Origin: Mixophyes australis
Taxonomy: Eukaryota > Chordata > Amphibia > Anura > Limnodynastidae
Assembly: GCA_036250195.1 (NCBI GenBank)
Contig: JAVHZZ010000015.1
Location: forward strand, 1,612,001-1,676,000
DNA length: 64,000 bases
Direction: 5' to 3'
Shown here: positions 29,401 to 44,280 of the stretch, piece after piece
Layout of the letters: every line of letters starts with the position of its first letter
Position numbering within the stretch: position 1 is the stretch's first letter
Program-made: the position numbers and the translations under genes
The notes under the pieces: model-generated
The model's input: only the letters and a program-made list of their open reading frames with translations
What the model was told of the DNA's origin: nothing
Databases searched by the model: none

Positions 29401-32400
29401 TCATGATTCTTGATTCGATTCATGATTCATGATTCATGATTCATGATTCGATTCATGATTCATGATTCATGATTCGATTCATGATTCATGATTCATGATT
29501 CGATTCATGATTCATGATTCATGATTCATGATTCATGATTCGATTCATGATTCATGATTCATGATTCAATTCATGATTCATGATTCGATTCATGATTCAT
29601 GATTCGATTCATGATTCATGATTCATGATTCATGATTCGATTCATGATTCATGATTCATGATTCAATTCATGATTCATGATTCGATTCATGATTCATGAT
29701 TCAATTCATGATTTATGATTCATGATTCAATTTATGATTCAATTCATGATTCATGATTTAATTCATGATTCATGATTCATGATTCATGATTCATGATTCG
29801 ATTCATGATTCATGATTCATTATTTAATTCATGATTCATGATTCAATTCATGATTCATGATTTAATTCATGATTCATGATTCATGATTCAATTCATGATT
29901 TATGATTCAATTCATGATTCATGATTCAATTCATGATTCATGATTCAATTCATGATTCATGATTCATGATTCATGATTCATGATTCAATTCATGATTTAT
30001 GATTCGATTCATGATTCATGATTCATGATTCGATTCATGATTTATGATTCGATTAATGATTTATGATTCGATTCATGATTCATGATTCATAATTCATGAT
30101 TCATGATTCAATTCATGATTCATGATTTATGATTCAATTCATGATTTAATTCATGATTAATGATTCAATTCATGATTCATGATTCATGATTTTATTCATG
30201 ATTCATGATTCAATTCATGATTCATGATTTAATTCATGATTCATGATTTGATTCATGATTCATGATTCAGTATTCATGATTCAATTCATGATTCATGATT
30301 CAATTCATGATTCATTTCATGATTCATGATTCATTTCATGATTCATGATTCATTATTCAATTCATGATTCATGATTCAATTCATGATTCATTTCATGATT
30401 CATGATTCATTTCATGATTCATGATTCAATTCATGATTCAAGATTCGATTCATGATTTATGATTCGATTCATGATTCATGATTCATGAGTCGATTCATGA
30501 TTTATGATTCGATTCATGATTCATGATTCATGATTCGATTCATGATTCATGATTCGATTCATAATTCATGATTCAAAATTCATGATTCGATTCATGATTC
30601 ATGATTCATGATTCAATTCATGATTCATGATTCATGATTCGATTCATGATTCATGATTCATGATTCATGATTCGATTCATGATTCATGATTCATGATTCG
30701 ATTCATGATTCATGATTCATGATTCGATTCATGATTCATGATTCATGATTCATGATTCATGATTCGATTCATGATTCATGATTCATGATTCAATTCATGA
30801 TTCATGATTCGATTCATGATTCATGATTCGATTCATGATTCATGATTCATGATTCATGATTCATGATTCGATTCATGATTCATGATTCATGATTCAATTC
30901 ATGATTCATGATTCGATTCATGATTCATGATTCAATTCATGATTTATGATTCATGATTCAATTTATGATTCAATTCATGATTCATGATTTAATTCATGAT
31001 TCATGATTCATGATTCATGATTCATGATTCGATTCATGATTCATGATTCATTATTTAATTCATGATTCATGATTCAATTCATGATTCATGATTTAATTCA
31101 TGATTCATGATTCATGATTCAATTCATGATTCATGATTCAATTCATGATTCATGATTCAATTCATGATTCATGATTCATGATTCATGATTCATGATTCAA
31201 TTCATGATTTATGATTCGATTCATGATTCATGATTCATGATTCGATTCATGATTTATGATTCGATTCATGATTTATGATTCGATTCATGATTCATGATTC
31301 ATAATTCATGATTCATGATTCAATTCATGATTCATGATTCGATTCATGATTAATGATTCAATTCATGATTCATGATTTATGATTCAATTCATGATTTAAT
31401 TCATGATTAATGATTCAATTCATGATTCATGATTCATGATTTTATTCATGATTCATGATTCAATTCATGATTCATGATTTAATTCATGATTCATGATTCA
31501 TGATTCAATTCATGATTCATTTCATGATTCATGATTCATTTCATGATTCATGATTCATTATTCAATTCATGATTCATTTCATGATTCATGATTCATTTCA
31601 TGATTCATGATTCATTTCATGATTCATGATTTAATTCATGATTAATGATTCATGATTCAATTCATGATTCATGATGCACTTCATGATTCATGATTTAATT
31701 CATGATTCATGATTCAATTCATGTTTCATGATTCGATTCATGATTCATGATTCAATTCATGATTCATGATTCATTATTCAATTCATGATTTATGATTCGA
31801 TTCATGATTCATGATCCGATTCATGATTCATGATTCGATTTATGATTTATGATTTAATTCATGATTCATGATTCATTATTTAATTCATGATTCGATTCAT
31901 GATTCAATTCATGATTCATGATTCATGATTCTATTTATGATTCATGATTCGATTCATGATTCAATTCATGATTCATGATTCGATTCATGATTCATGATTA
32001 AATTCATGATTCATGATTCGATTCATGATTCATGATTAATGATTCAATTCATGATTCATGATTCGATTCATGATTCATGATTCAATTCATGATTCATGAT
32101 TTATGATTCAATTTTTGATTCAATTCATGATTCATGATTCAATTCATGATTCATGATTCAATTCATGATTCATTAATCGATTCATGATTCATGATTCATG
32201 ATTCATGATTCATGATTCATGATTCAATTCATGATTCATGATTCGATTCATGATTCATGATTCGATTCATGATTCATGATTCAATTCATGATTCATGATT
32301 CATGATTCATGATTCAATTCATGATTCATGATTCGATTCATGATTCATGATTCGATTCATGATTCATGATTCAATTCATTATTTATAATTTATGATTCAA

Positions 32401-35400
32401 TTTATGATTCAATTCATGATTCATGATTCGATTCATGGTTCATGATTCATTATTTAATTCATGATTCATGATTCAATTCATGATTCATGATTCAATTCAT
32501 GATTCATGATTCATGATTTAATTCATGATTCATGATTCAATTCATGATTCATGATTCAATGCACGATTCATCATTCATGATTCATGATTCAATTCATGAT
32601 TCATGATTCAATTCATGATTCATGAGTCGATTCATGATTCATGATTCATGATTCATGATTCAATTCATGATTCATGATTCGATTCATGATTCGATTCATG
32701 ATTCATGATTCATAATTCATGATTCGATTCATGATTCATGATTCATGATTCAATTTATGATTCATCATTCAATTCATGAATCATGATTAGATTCATGATT
32801 CATGATTCAATTCATGATTCATGATTCGATTCATGATTCATCATTCAATTCATGATTTATGATTTATGATTCAATTTATGATTCAATTCATGATTCATGA
32901 TTCAATTCATGATTCATGATTCGATTCATGATTCATGATTCAATTCATGATTAATGATTCAATTCATGATTCATGATTCATGATTCAATTCATGAATCAT
33001 GATTCAATTCATGATTCATGATTCAATTCATGATTCATGATTCGATTCATGATTCATGATTCAATTCATGATTTATGATTCATGATTCAATTTATGATTC
33101 AATTCATGATTCATGATTTAATTCATGATTCATGATTCATGATTCATGATTCGATTCATGATTCATGATTCATTATTTAATTCATGATTCATGATTCAAT
33201 TCATGATTCATGATTTAATTCATGATTCATGATTCATGATTCAATTCATGATTCATGATTCAATTCATGATTCATGATTCAATTCATGATTCATGATTCA
33301 ATTCATGATTCATGATTCATGATTCATGATTCATGATTCAATTCATGATTCATGATTCGATTCATGATTTATGATTCGATTCATGATTCATGATTCATAA
33401 TTCATGATTCATGATTCAATTCATGATTCATGATTCGATTCATGATTAATGATTCAATTCATGATTCATGATTTATGATTCAATTCATGATTTAATTCAT
33501 GATTAATGATTCAATTCATGATTCATGATTCATGATTTTATTCATGATTCATGATTCAATTCATGATTCATGATTTAATTCATGATTCATGATTTGATTC
33601 ATGATTCATGATTCAGTATTCATGATTCAATTCATGATTCATGATTCATGATTCAATTCATGATTCATTTCATGATTCATGATTCATTTCATGATTCATG
33701 ATTCATTATTCAATTCATGATTCATGATTCAATTCATGATTCATTTCATGATTCATGATTCATTTCATGATTCATGATTCATTTCATGATTCATGATTTA
33801 ATTCATGATTAATGATTCATGATTCAATTCATGATTCATGATTCAGTATTCGATTCATGATTTATGATTCGATTCATGATTCATGATTCATGAGTCGATT
33901 CATGATTTATGATTCGATTCATGATTCATGATTCATGATTCGATTCATGATTCATGATTCGATTCATAATTCATGATTCAAAATTCATGATTCGATTCAT
34001 GATTCATGATTCATGATTCAATTCATGATTCATGATTCATGATTCGATTCATGATTCATGATTCATGATTCATGATTCGATTCATGATTCATGATTCATG
34101 ATTCGATTCATGATTCATGATTCATGATTCGATTCATGATTCATGATTCATGATTCATGATTCATGATTCGATTCATGATTCATGATTCATGATTCAATT
34201 CATGATTCATGATTCGATTCATGATTCATGATTCGATTCATGATTCATGATTCATGATTCATGATTCATGATTCGATTCATGATTCATGATTCATGATTC
34301 AATTCATGATTCATGATTCGATTCATGATTCATGATTCAATTCATGATTTATGATTCATGATTCAATTTATGATTCAATTCATGATTCATGATTTAATTC
34401 ATGATTCATGATTCATGATTCATGATTCATGATTCGATTCATGATTCATGATTCATTATTTAATTCATGATTCATGATTCGATTCATGATTCATGATTTA
34501 ATTCATGATTCATGATTCATGATTCAATTCATGATTCATGATTCAATTCATGATTCATGATTCATGATTCATGATTCATGATTCAATTCATGATTTATGA
34601 TTCGATTCATGATTCATGATTCATGATTCGATTCATGATTTATGATTCGATTCATGATTTATGATTCGATTCATGATTCATGATTCATAATTCATGATTC
34701 ATGATTCAATTCATGATTCATGATTTATGATTCAATTCATGATTTAAATCATGATTAATGATTCAATTCATGAATCATGATTCATGATTTTATTCATGAT
34801 TCATGATTCAATTCATGATTCATGATTTAATTCATGATTCATGATTTGATTCATGATTCATGATTCAGTATTCATGATTCAATTCATGATTCATGATTCA
34901 ATTCATGATTCATTTCATGATTCATGATTCATTTCATGATTCATGATTCATTATTCAATTCATGATTCATGATTCAATTCATGATTCATTTCATGATTCA
35001 TGATTCATTTCATGATTCATGATTTAATTCATGATTAATGATTCATGATTCAATTCATGATTCATGATTCGATTCATGATTTATGATTCGATTCATGATT
35101 CATGATTCATGAGTCGATTCATGATTTATGATTCGATTCATGATTCATGATTCAAAATTCATGATTCGATTCATGATTCATGATTCATGATTCAATTCAT
35201 GATTCATGATTCATGATTCATGATTCGATTCATGATTCATGATTCATGATTCATGATTCATGATTCGATTCATGATTCATGATTCATGATTCAATTCATG
35301 ATTCATGATTCGATTCATGATTCGATTCATGATTCATGATTCGATTCATGATTCATGATTCATGATTCATGATTCATGATTCAATTCATGATTCATGATT

Positions 35401-37385
35401 CATGATTCAATTCATGATTCATGATTCGATTCATGATTCATGATTCAATTCATGATTTATGATTCATGATTCAATTTATGATTCAATTCATGATTCATGA
35501 TTTAATTCATGATTCATGATTCATGATTCATGATTTGATTCATGATTCATGATTCATTATTTAATTCATGATTCATGATTCAATTCATGATTCATGATTT
35601 AATTCATGATTCATGATTCATGATTCAATTCATGATTCATGATTCAATTCATGATTCATGATTCAATTCCTGATTCATGATTCAATTCATGATTCATGAT
35701 TCATGATTCATGATTCATGATTCAATTCATGATTTATGATTCGATTCATGATTCATGATTCATGATTCGATTCATGATTTATGATTCGATTCATGATTTA
35801 TGATTCGATTCATGATTCATGATTCATAATTCATGATTCATGATTCAATTCATGATTCATGATTCGATTCATGATTAATGATTCAATTCATGATTCATGA
35901 TTTATGATTCAATTCATGATTTAATTCATGATTAATGATTCAATTCATGATTCATGATTCATGATTTTATTCATGATTCATGATTCAATTCATGATTCAT
36001 GATTTAATTCATGATTCATGATTCATGATTCAATTCATGATTCATTTCATGATTCATGATTCATTTCATGATTCATGATTCATTATTCAATTCATGATTC
36101 ATTTCATGATTCATGATTCATTTCATGATTCATGATTCATTTCATGATTCATGATTTAATTCATGATTAATGATTCATGATTCAATTCATGATTCATGAT
36201 GCACTTCATGATTCATGATTTAATTCATGATTCATGATTCAATTCATGTTTCATGATTCGATTCATGATTCATGATTCAATTCATGATTCATGATTCATT
36301 ATTCAATTCATGATTTATGATTCGATTCATGATTCATGATCCGATTCATGATTCATGATTCGATTTATGATTTATGATTTAATTCATGATTCATGATTCA
36401 TTATTTAATTCATGATTCGATTCATGATTCAATTCATGATTCATGATTCATGATTCTATTTATGATTCATGATTCGATTCATGATTCAATTCATGATTCA
36501 TGATTCGATTCATGATTCATGATTAAATTCATGATTCATGATTCGATTCATGATTCATGATTAATGATTCAATTCATGATTCATGATTCGATTCATGATT
36601 CATGATTCAATTCATGATTCATGATTTATGATTCAATTTTTGATTCAATTCATGATTCATGATTCAATTCATGATTCATGATTCAATTCATGATTCATTA
36701 ATCGATTCATGATTCATGATTCATGATTCATGATTCATGATTCAATTCATGATTCATGATTCGATTCATGATTCATGATTCGATTCATGATTCATGATTC
36801 AATTCATTATTTATAATTTATGATTCAATTTATGATTCAATTCATGATTCATGATTCGATTCATGGTTCATGATTCATTATTTAATTCATGATTCATGAT
36901 TCAATTCATGATTCATGATTCAATTCATGATTCATGATTCATGATTTAATTCATGATTCATGATTCAATTCATGATTCATGATTCGATTCATGATTCATG
37001 ATTCATAATTCATGATTCGATTCATGATTCATGATTCATGATTCATGATTCAATTCATGATTCATGATTCGATTCATGATTCATGATTCATAATTCATGA
37101 TTCGATTCATGATTCATGATTCATGATTCATGATTCAATTCATGATTCATGATTCAATTCATGATTCATGATTCATGATTCAATGCACGATTCATCATTC
37201 ATGATTCATGATTCAATTCATGATTCATGATTCAATTCATGATTCATGAGTCGATTCATGATTCATGATTCATGATTCATGATTCAATTCATGATTCATG
37301 ATTCGATTCATGATTCGATTCATGATTCATGATTCATAATTCATGATTCGATTCATGATTCATGATTCAATTTATGATTCATCAT
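29401..37385 (+). repeat. 7.9-kb higher-order repeat, copy 2
   Basis: This is the tandem second copy of the 7.9-kb unit. Offset changes locate its indels: about +97 bp between 32,172 and 32,380 (extra ATTCG/ATTCA blocks), small gains up to 33,614, about -45 bp near 35,110-35,155 (the ATTCATA block before CAAAATTC is missing), a further loss before 35,669, and about +97 bp just before 37,185 (a repeated ATTCATA/ATTCG block). The junction at about 29,400 is visible: AATTTATG-ATTCAT, which elsewhere leads to CATTCAATTC then GATTAGATT, instead joins CTTGATTCG. The right end near 37,385 resumes the expected CATTCAATTC and GATTAGATT words. Confidence 0.9.
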
Positions 37386-38122
37386 TCAATTCATGAATCA
37401 TGATTAGATTCATGATTCATGATTCAATTCATGATTCATGATTCGATTCATGATTCATCATTCAATTCATGATTTATGATTTATGATTCAATTTATGATT
37501 CAATTCATGATTCATGATTCAATTCATGATTCATGATTCGATTCATGATTCATGATTCAATTCATGATTCATGATTCAATTCATGATTCATGATTCATGA
37601 TTCAATTCATGAATCATGATTCAATTCATGATTCATGATTCGATTCATGATTCATGATTCATGATTCATGATTCAATTCATGATTCATGATTCGATTCAT
37701 GATTCATGATTCATGGTTCAATTCATGATTCATGATTCAATTCATGATTTATGATTCGATTCATGATTCATGATTCATGATTCAATTCATGATTCATGAT
37801 TCGATTCATGATTAATGATTCAATTCATGATTCATGATTCATGATTCGATTCATGATTAATGATTCAATTCATGAATCATGATTCATGATTTGATTCATG
37901 ATTCATGATTCATGATTTGATTCATGATTCATGATTCATGATTCGATTCATGATTCATGATTCGATTCATGATTCATGATTCGTTTCAAGATTCATGATT
38001 CAATTCATGATTCATGATTCATGATTCGATTCATGATTTATGATTCGATTCATGATTCATGATTCGATTCATGATTCATGATTCGATTCATGATTCATGA
38101 TTCAAAATTCATGATTCAATTC
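37005..38122 (+). repeat. 1.12-kb higher-order repeat, copy 1
   Basis: Landmarks recur 1,118-1,125 bp later: CATAATT 37089/38207 and AATGCACG 37185/38303 (1,118), GATTAGATT 37405/38530, CGTTTCAAG 37982/39107 and CAAAATTC 38104/39229 (1,125). The single change is one heptamer. The left part overlaps the end of the 7.9-kb unit, so this duplication was laid over its right border. CGTTTCAAG does not occur to the left of 37,982 in this window; it is shared only with the array at 44,281-48,950. Confidence 0.88.
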
Positions 38123-39310
38123 ATGATTCATGATTCGATTCATGATTCATGATTCATGATTCATGATTCAATTCATGATTCATGATTCGATTCATGATTC
38201 ATGATTCATAATTCATGATTCGATTCATGATTCATGATTCATGATTCATGATTCAATTCATGATTCATGATTCAATTCATGATTCATGATTCATGATTCA
38301 ATGCACGATTCATCATTCATGATTCATGATTCAATTCATGATTCATGATTCAATTCATGATTCATGAGTCGATTCATGATTCATGATTCATGATTCATGA
38401 TTCAATTCATGATTCATGATTCGATTCATGATTCGATTCATGATTCATGATTCATAATTCATGATTCGATTCATGATTCATGATTCATGATTCAATTTAT
38501 GATTCATCATTCAATTCATGAATCATGATTAGATTCATGATTCATGATTCAATTCATGATTCATGATTCGATTCATGATTCATCATTCAATTCATGATTT
38601 ATGATTTATGATTCAATTTATGATTCAATTTATGATTCATGATTCAATTCATGATTCATGATTCGATTCATGATTCATGATTCAATTCATGATTCATGAT
38701 TCAATTCATGATTCATGATTCATGATTCAATTCATGAATCATGATTCAATTCATGATTCATGATTCGATTCATGATTCATGATTCATGATTCATGATTCA
38801 ATTCATGATTCATGATTCGATTCATGATTCATGATTCATGGTTCAATTCATGATTCATGATTCAATTCATGATTTATGATTCGATTCATGATTCATGATT
38901 CATGATTCAATTCATGATTCATGATTCGATTCATGATTAATGATTCAATTCATGATTCATGATTCATGATTCGATTCATGATTAATGATTCAATTCATGA
39001 ATCATGATTCATGATTTGATTCATGATTCATGATTCATGATTTGATTCATGATTCATGATTCATGATTCGATTCATGATTCATGATTCGATTCATGATTC
39101 ATGATTCGTTTCAAGATTCATGATTCAATTCATGATTCATGATTCATGATTCGATTCATGATTTATGATTCGATTCATGATTCATGATTCGATTCATGAT
39201 TCATGATTCGATTCATGATTCATGATTCAAAATTCATGATTCAATTCATGATTCATGATTCGATTCATGATTCATGATTCATGATTCATGATTCAATTCA
39301 TGATTCATGA
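38123..39310 (+). repeat. 1.12-kb higher-order repeat, copy 2
   Basis: This is the tandem second copy of the 1.12-kb unit, ending where an AATTATG word followed by two ATTCATA words begins at about 39,320. One substitution distinguishes it near 38,630 (AATTTATG where copy 1 has AATTCATG). Both copies carry the unusual ATTCA after CAAAATTCATG where most other units have ATTCG. Confidence 0.86.
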
Positions 39311-40803
39311 TTCGATTCATGAATTATGATTCATAATTCATAATTCGATTCATGATTCATGATTTATGATTCATGATTCAATTAATGATTCATGATTCAA
39401 TTCATGATTCATGATTCAATGCACGATTCATCATTCATGATTCATGATTCAATTCATGATTCATGATTCAATTCATGATTCATGAGTCGATTCATGATTC
39501 ATGATTCATGATTTAATTCATAATTCATGATTCATGATTCATGATTCATGATTAAATTCATGATTCATCATTCAATTCATGATTCATGATTCGATTCATG
39601 ATCCATGATTCAATTCATGATTCATGATTCGATTCATGATTCATCATTCAATTCATGATTTATGATTTATGATTCAATTTATGATTCAATTCATGATTCA
39701 TGATTCAATTCATGATTCATGATTCGATTCATGATTAATGATTCGATTCATGATTCATGATTCAATTCATGATTCATGATTCATGATTCAATTCATGAAT
39801 CATGATTCAATTCATGATTCATGATTCGATTCATGATTCATGATTCATGATTCATGATTCAATTCATGATTCATGATTCGATTCATGATTCATGATTCAT
39901 GGTTCAATTCATGATTCATGATTCAATTCATGATTTATGATTCGATTCATGATTCATGATTCAATTCATGATTCATGATTCGATTCATGATTAATGATTC
40001 AATTCATGATTCATGATTCATGATTCAATTCATGATTCATGATTCAATTCATGATTTATGATTCATGATTTGATTCATGATTCATGATTCGATTCATGAT
40101 TCATGATTCGATTCATGATTCATGATTCATGATTCGATTCATGATTCATGATTCGATTCATGATTCATGATTCATGATTCGATTCATGATTTATGATTCG
40201 ATTCATGATTCATGATTCATGATTCGATTCATGATTCATGATTCGATTCATAATTCATGATTCAAAATTCATGATTCGATTCATGATTCATGATTCATGA
40301 TTCAATTTATGATTCATGATTCATGATTCGATTCATGATTCATGATTCGATTCATGATTCATGATTCGATTCATGATTCATGATTCATGATTCAATTCAT
40401 GATTCATGATTCGATTCATGATTCATGATTCAATTCATGATTTATGATTCATGATTCAATTTATGATTCAATTCATGATTCATGATTTAATTCATGATTC
40501 ATGATTCATGATTCATGATTCATGATTCGATTCATGATTCATGATTCATTATTTAATTCATGATTCATGATTCAATTCATGATTCATGATTTAATTCATG
40601 ATTCATTATTCATGATTCAATTCATGATTCATGATTCAATTCATGATTCATGATTCAATTCATGATTCATGATTCATGATTCATGATTCATGATTCAATT
40701 CATGATTTATGATTCGATTCATGATTCATGATTCATGATTCAATTCATGATTCATAATTCAATTCATGATTTATGATTCGATTCATGATTCATGATTCAA
40801 TTC
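39311..40803 (+). repeat. 1,504-bp higher-order repeat, copy 1
   Basis: CATAATT (39332/40836), AATGCACG (39421/40925), GATCC (39600/41104) and CATGGTTC (GG at 39901/41405) each recur exactly 1,504 bp later. Landmark order matches the 1.37-kb unit at 13,880-16,600, so this is a distant relative about 25.4 kb away, with extra blocks inserted. Confidence 0.88.
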
Positions 40804-42300
40804 ATGATTCATGATTCGATTAATGAATTATGATTCATAATTCATAATTCGATTCATGATTCATGATTCATGATTCAATTAATGATTCATGATTCAATTC
40901 ATGATTCATGATTCATGATTCAATGCACGATTCATCATTCATGATTCATGATTCAATTCATGATTCATGATTCAATTCATGATTCATGAGTCGATTCATG
41001 ATTCATGATTCATGATTCAATTCATAATTCATGATTCATGATTCATGATTCATGATTAAATTCATGATTCATCATTCAATTCATGATTCATGATTCGATT
41101 CATGATCCATGATTCAATTCATGATTCATGATTCGATTCATGATTCATCATTCAATTCATGATTTATGATTTATGATTCAATTTATGATTCAATTCATGA
41201 TTCATGATTCAATTCATGATTCATGATTCGATTCATGATTAATGATTCGATTCATGATTCATGATTCAATTCATGATTCATGATTCAATTCATGAATCAT
41301 GATTCAATTCATGATTCATGATTCGATTCTTGATTCATGATTCATGATTCATGATTCATGATTCAATTCATGATTCATGATTCGATTCATGATTCATGAT
41401 TCATGGTTCAATTCATGATTCATGATTCAATTCATGATTTATGATTCGATTCATGATTCATGATTCAATTCATGATTCATGATTCGATTCATGATTAATG
41501 ATTCAAATTATGATTCATGATTCATGATTCAATTCATGATTCATGATTCAATTCATGATTTATGATTCATGATTTGATTCATGATTCATGATTCGATTCA
41601 TGATTCATGATTCGATTCATGATTCATGATTCATGATTCGATTCATGATTCATGATTCATGATTCGATTCATGATTTATGATTTGATTCATGATTCATGA
41701 TTCATGATTCGATTCATGATTCATGATTCGATTCATAATTCATGATTCAATTCATGATTCATGATTCATGATTCGATTCATGATTCATGATTCGATTCAT
41801 GATTCATGATTCGATTCATGATTCATGATTCATGATTCAATTCATGATTCATGATTCGATTCATGATTCATGATTCAATTCATGATTTATGATTCATGAT
41901 TCAATTTATGATTCAATTCATGATTGATGATTTAATTCATGATTCATGATTCATGATTCATGATTCATGATTTGATTCATGATTCATGATTCATTATTTA
42001 ATTCATGATTCATGATTCAATTCATGATTCATGATTTAATTCATGATTCATGATTCATGATTCAATTCATGATTCATGATTCAATTCATGATTCATGATT
42101 CAATTCATGATTCATGATTCATGATTCATGATTCATGATTCAATTCATGATTTATGATTCGATTCATGATTCATGATTCATGATTCAATTCATGATTCAT
42201 GATTCGATTCATGATTTATGATTCGATTCATGATTCATGATTCATAATTCATGATTCATGATTCAATTCATGATTCATGATTCGATTCATGATTAATGAT
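40804..42300 (+). repeat. 1,504-bp higher-order repeat, copy 2
   Basis: This is the tandem second copy of the 1,504-bp unit. It has lost the CAAAATTC word present in copy 1 (AAAA at 40264): at about 41,740-41,750 the ATTCATA block runs directly into ATTCAATTC, a deletion of a few words. A CTTG variant near 41,331 and ATTGATG near 41,926 are private to it. It is followed by a CAGTGTTC word at 42461, a one-base variant of CAGTATTC. Confidence 0.85.
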
Positions 42301-44280
42301 TCAATTCATGATTCATGATTTATGATTCAATTCATGATTTAATTCATGATTAATGATTCAATTCATGATTCATGATTCATGATTTTATTCATGATTCATG
42401 ATTCAATTCATGATTCATGATTTAATTCATGATTCATGATTTGATTCATGATTCATGATTCAGTGTTCATGATTCAATTCATGATTCATAATTCATGATT
42501 CAATTCATGATTCATTTCATGATTCATGATTCATTTCATGATTCATGATTCATTATTCAATTCATGATTCATGATTCAATTCATGATTCATTTCATGATT
42601 CATGATTCATTTCATGATTCATGATTCATTTCATGATTCATGATTTAATTCATGATTAATGATTCATGATTCAATTCATGATTCATGATTCATGATTCGA
42701 TTCATGATTTATGATTCGATTCATGATTCATGATTCATGAGTCGATTCATGATTCATGATTCGATTCATGATTCATGATTCATGATTCAATTCATGATTC
42801 ATGATTCGATTCATGATTCATGATTCAATTCATGATTTATGATTCATGATTCAATTTATGATTCAATTCATGATTCATGATTTAATTCATGATTCATGAT
42901 TCATGATTCATGATTCATGATTCGATTCATGATTCATGATTCATTATTTAATTCATGATTCATGATTCAATTCATGATTCATGATTTAATTCATGATTCA
43001 TGATTCATGATTCAATTCATGATTCATGATTCAATTCATGATTCATGATTCAATTCATGATTCATGATTTAATTCATGATTCATGATTCATGATTCATGA
43101 TTCATGATTCAATTCATGATTTATGATTCGATTCATGATTCATGATTCATGATTCGATTCATGATTTATGATTCGATTCATGATTCATGATTCAATTCAT
43201 GATTCATGATTCGATTCATGATTAATGATTCAATTCATGATTCATGATTTATGATTCAATTCATGATTTAATTCATGATTAATGATTCAATTCATGATTC
43301 ATGATTCATGATTTTATTCATGATTCACGATTCAATTCATGATTCATGATTTAATTCATGATTCATGATTCAATTCATGATTCATTTCATGATTCATGAT
43401 TCATTTCATGATTCATGATTCATTATTCAATTCATGATTCATTTCATGATTCATGATTCATTTCATGTTTCATGATTCAATTCATGATTCATGATTCATT
43501 ATTCAATTCATGATTTATGATTCGATTCATGATTCATGATCCGATTCATGATTCATGATTCGATTTATGATTTATGATTCAATTCATGATTCATGATTCA
43601 TTATTTAATTCATGATTCGATTCATGATTCAATTCATGATTCATGATTCATGATTCAATTCATGATTCATGATTCGATTCATGATTCAATTCATGATTCA
43701 TGATTCGATTCATGATTCATGATTAAATTCATGATTCATGATTCGATTCATGATTCATGATTCATGATTAATGATTCAATTCATGATTCATGATTCGATT
43801 CATGATTCATGATTCAATTCATGATTAATGATTTATGATTCAATTTTTGATTCAATTCATGATTCATGATTCAATTCATGATTCATGATTCAATTCATGA
43901 TTCATTAATCGATTCATGATTCATGATTCATGATTCATGATTCGATTCATGATTCATGATTCATGATTCAATTCATGATTCAAGATTCGATTCATGATTC
44001 ATGATTCGATTCATGATTCATGATTCAATTCATTATTTATAATTTATGATTCAATTTATGATTCAATTCATGATTCATGATTCAATTCATGATTTATGAT
44101 TCAATTCATGATTCATGATTCATGATTTAATTCATGATTCATGATTCAATTCATGATTCATGATTCGATTCATGATTCATTATTCATAATTCATGATTCG
44201 ATTCATGATTCATGATTCATGATTCATGATTCAATTCATGATTCATGATTCAATTCATGATTCATGATTCATGATTCAAT
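42301..44280 (+). repeat. Satellite segment with lost GATGCACTTC block
   Basis: Landmarks follow the order seen at about 35,900-37,200: ATTTTATT near 43,312, a TTTCATG cluster, then GATCCG at 43539, ATTAATCG near 43,906 and AATGCACG at 44281. The GATGCACTTC word expected between the TTTCATG cluster and GATCCG is absent: near 43,462-43,470 two TTTCATG-type words are fused directly, giving a deletion of roughly 115 bp compared with 36,121-36,245. A private ATTCACG word occurs near 43,325. Confidence 0.78.
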
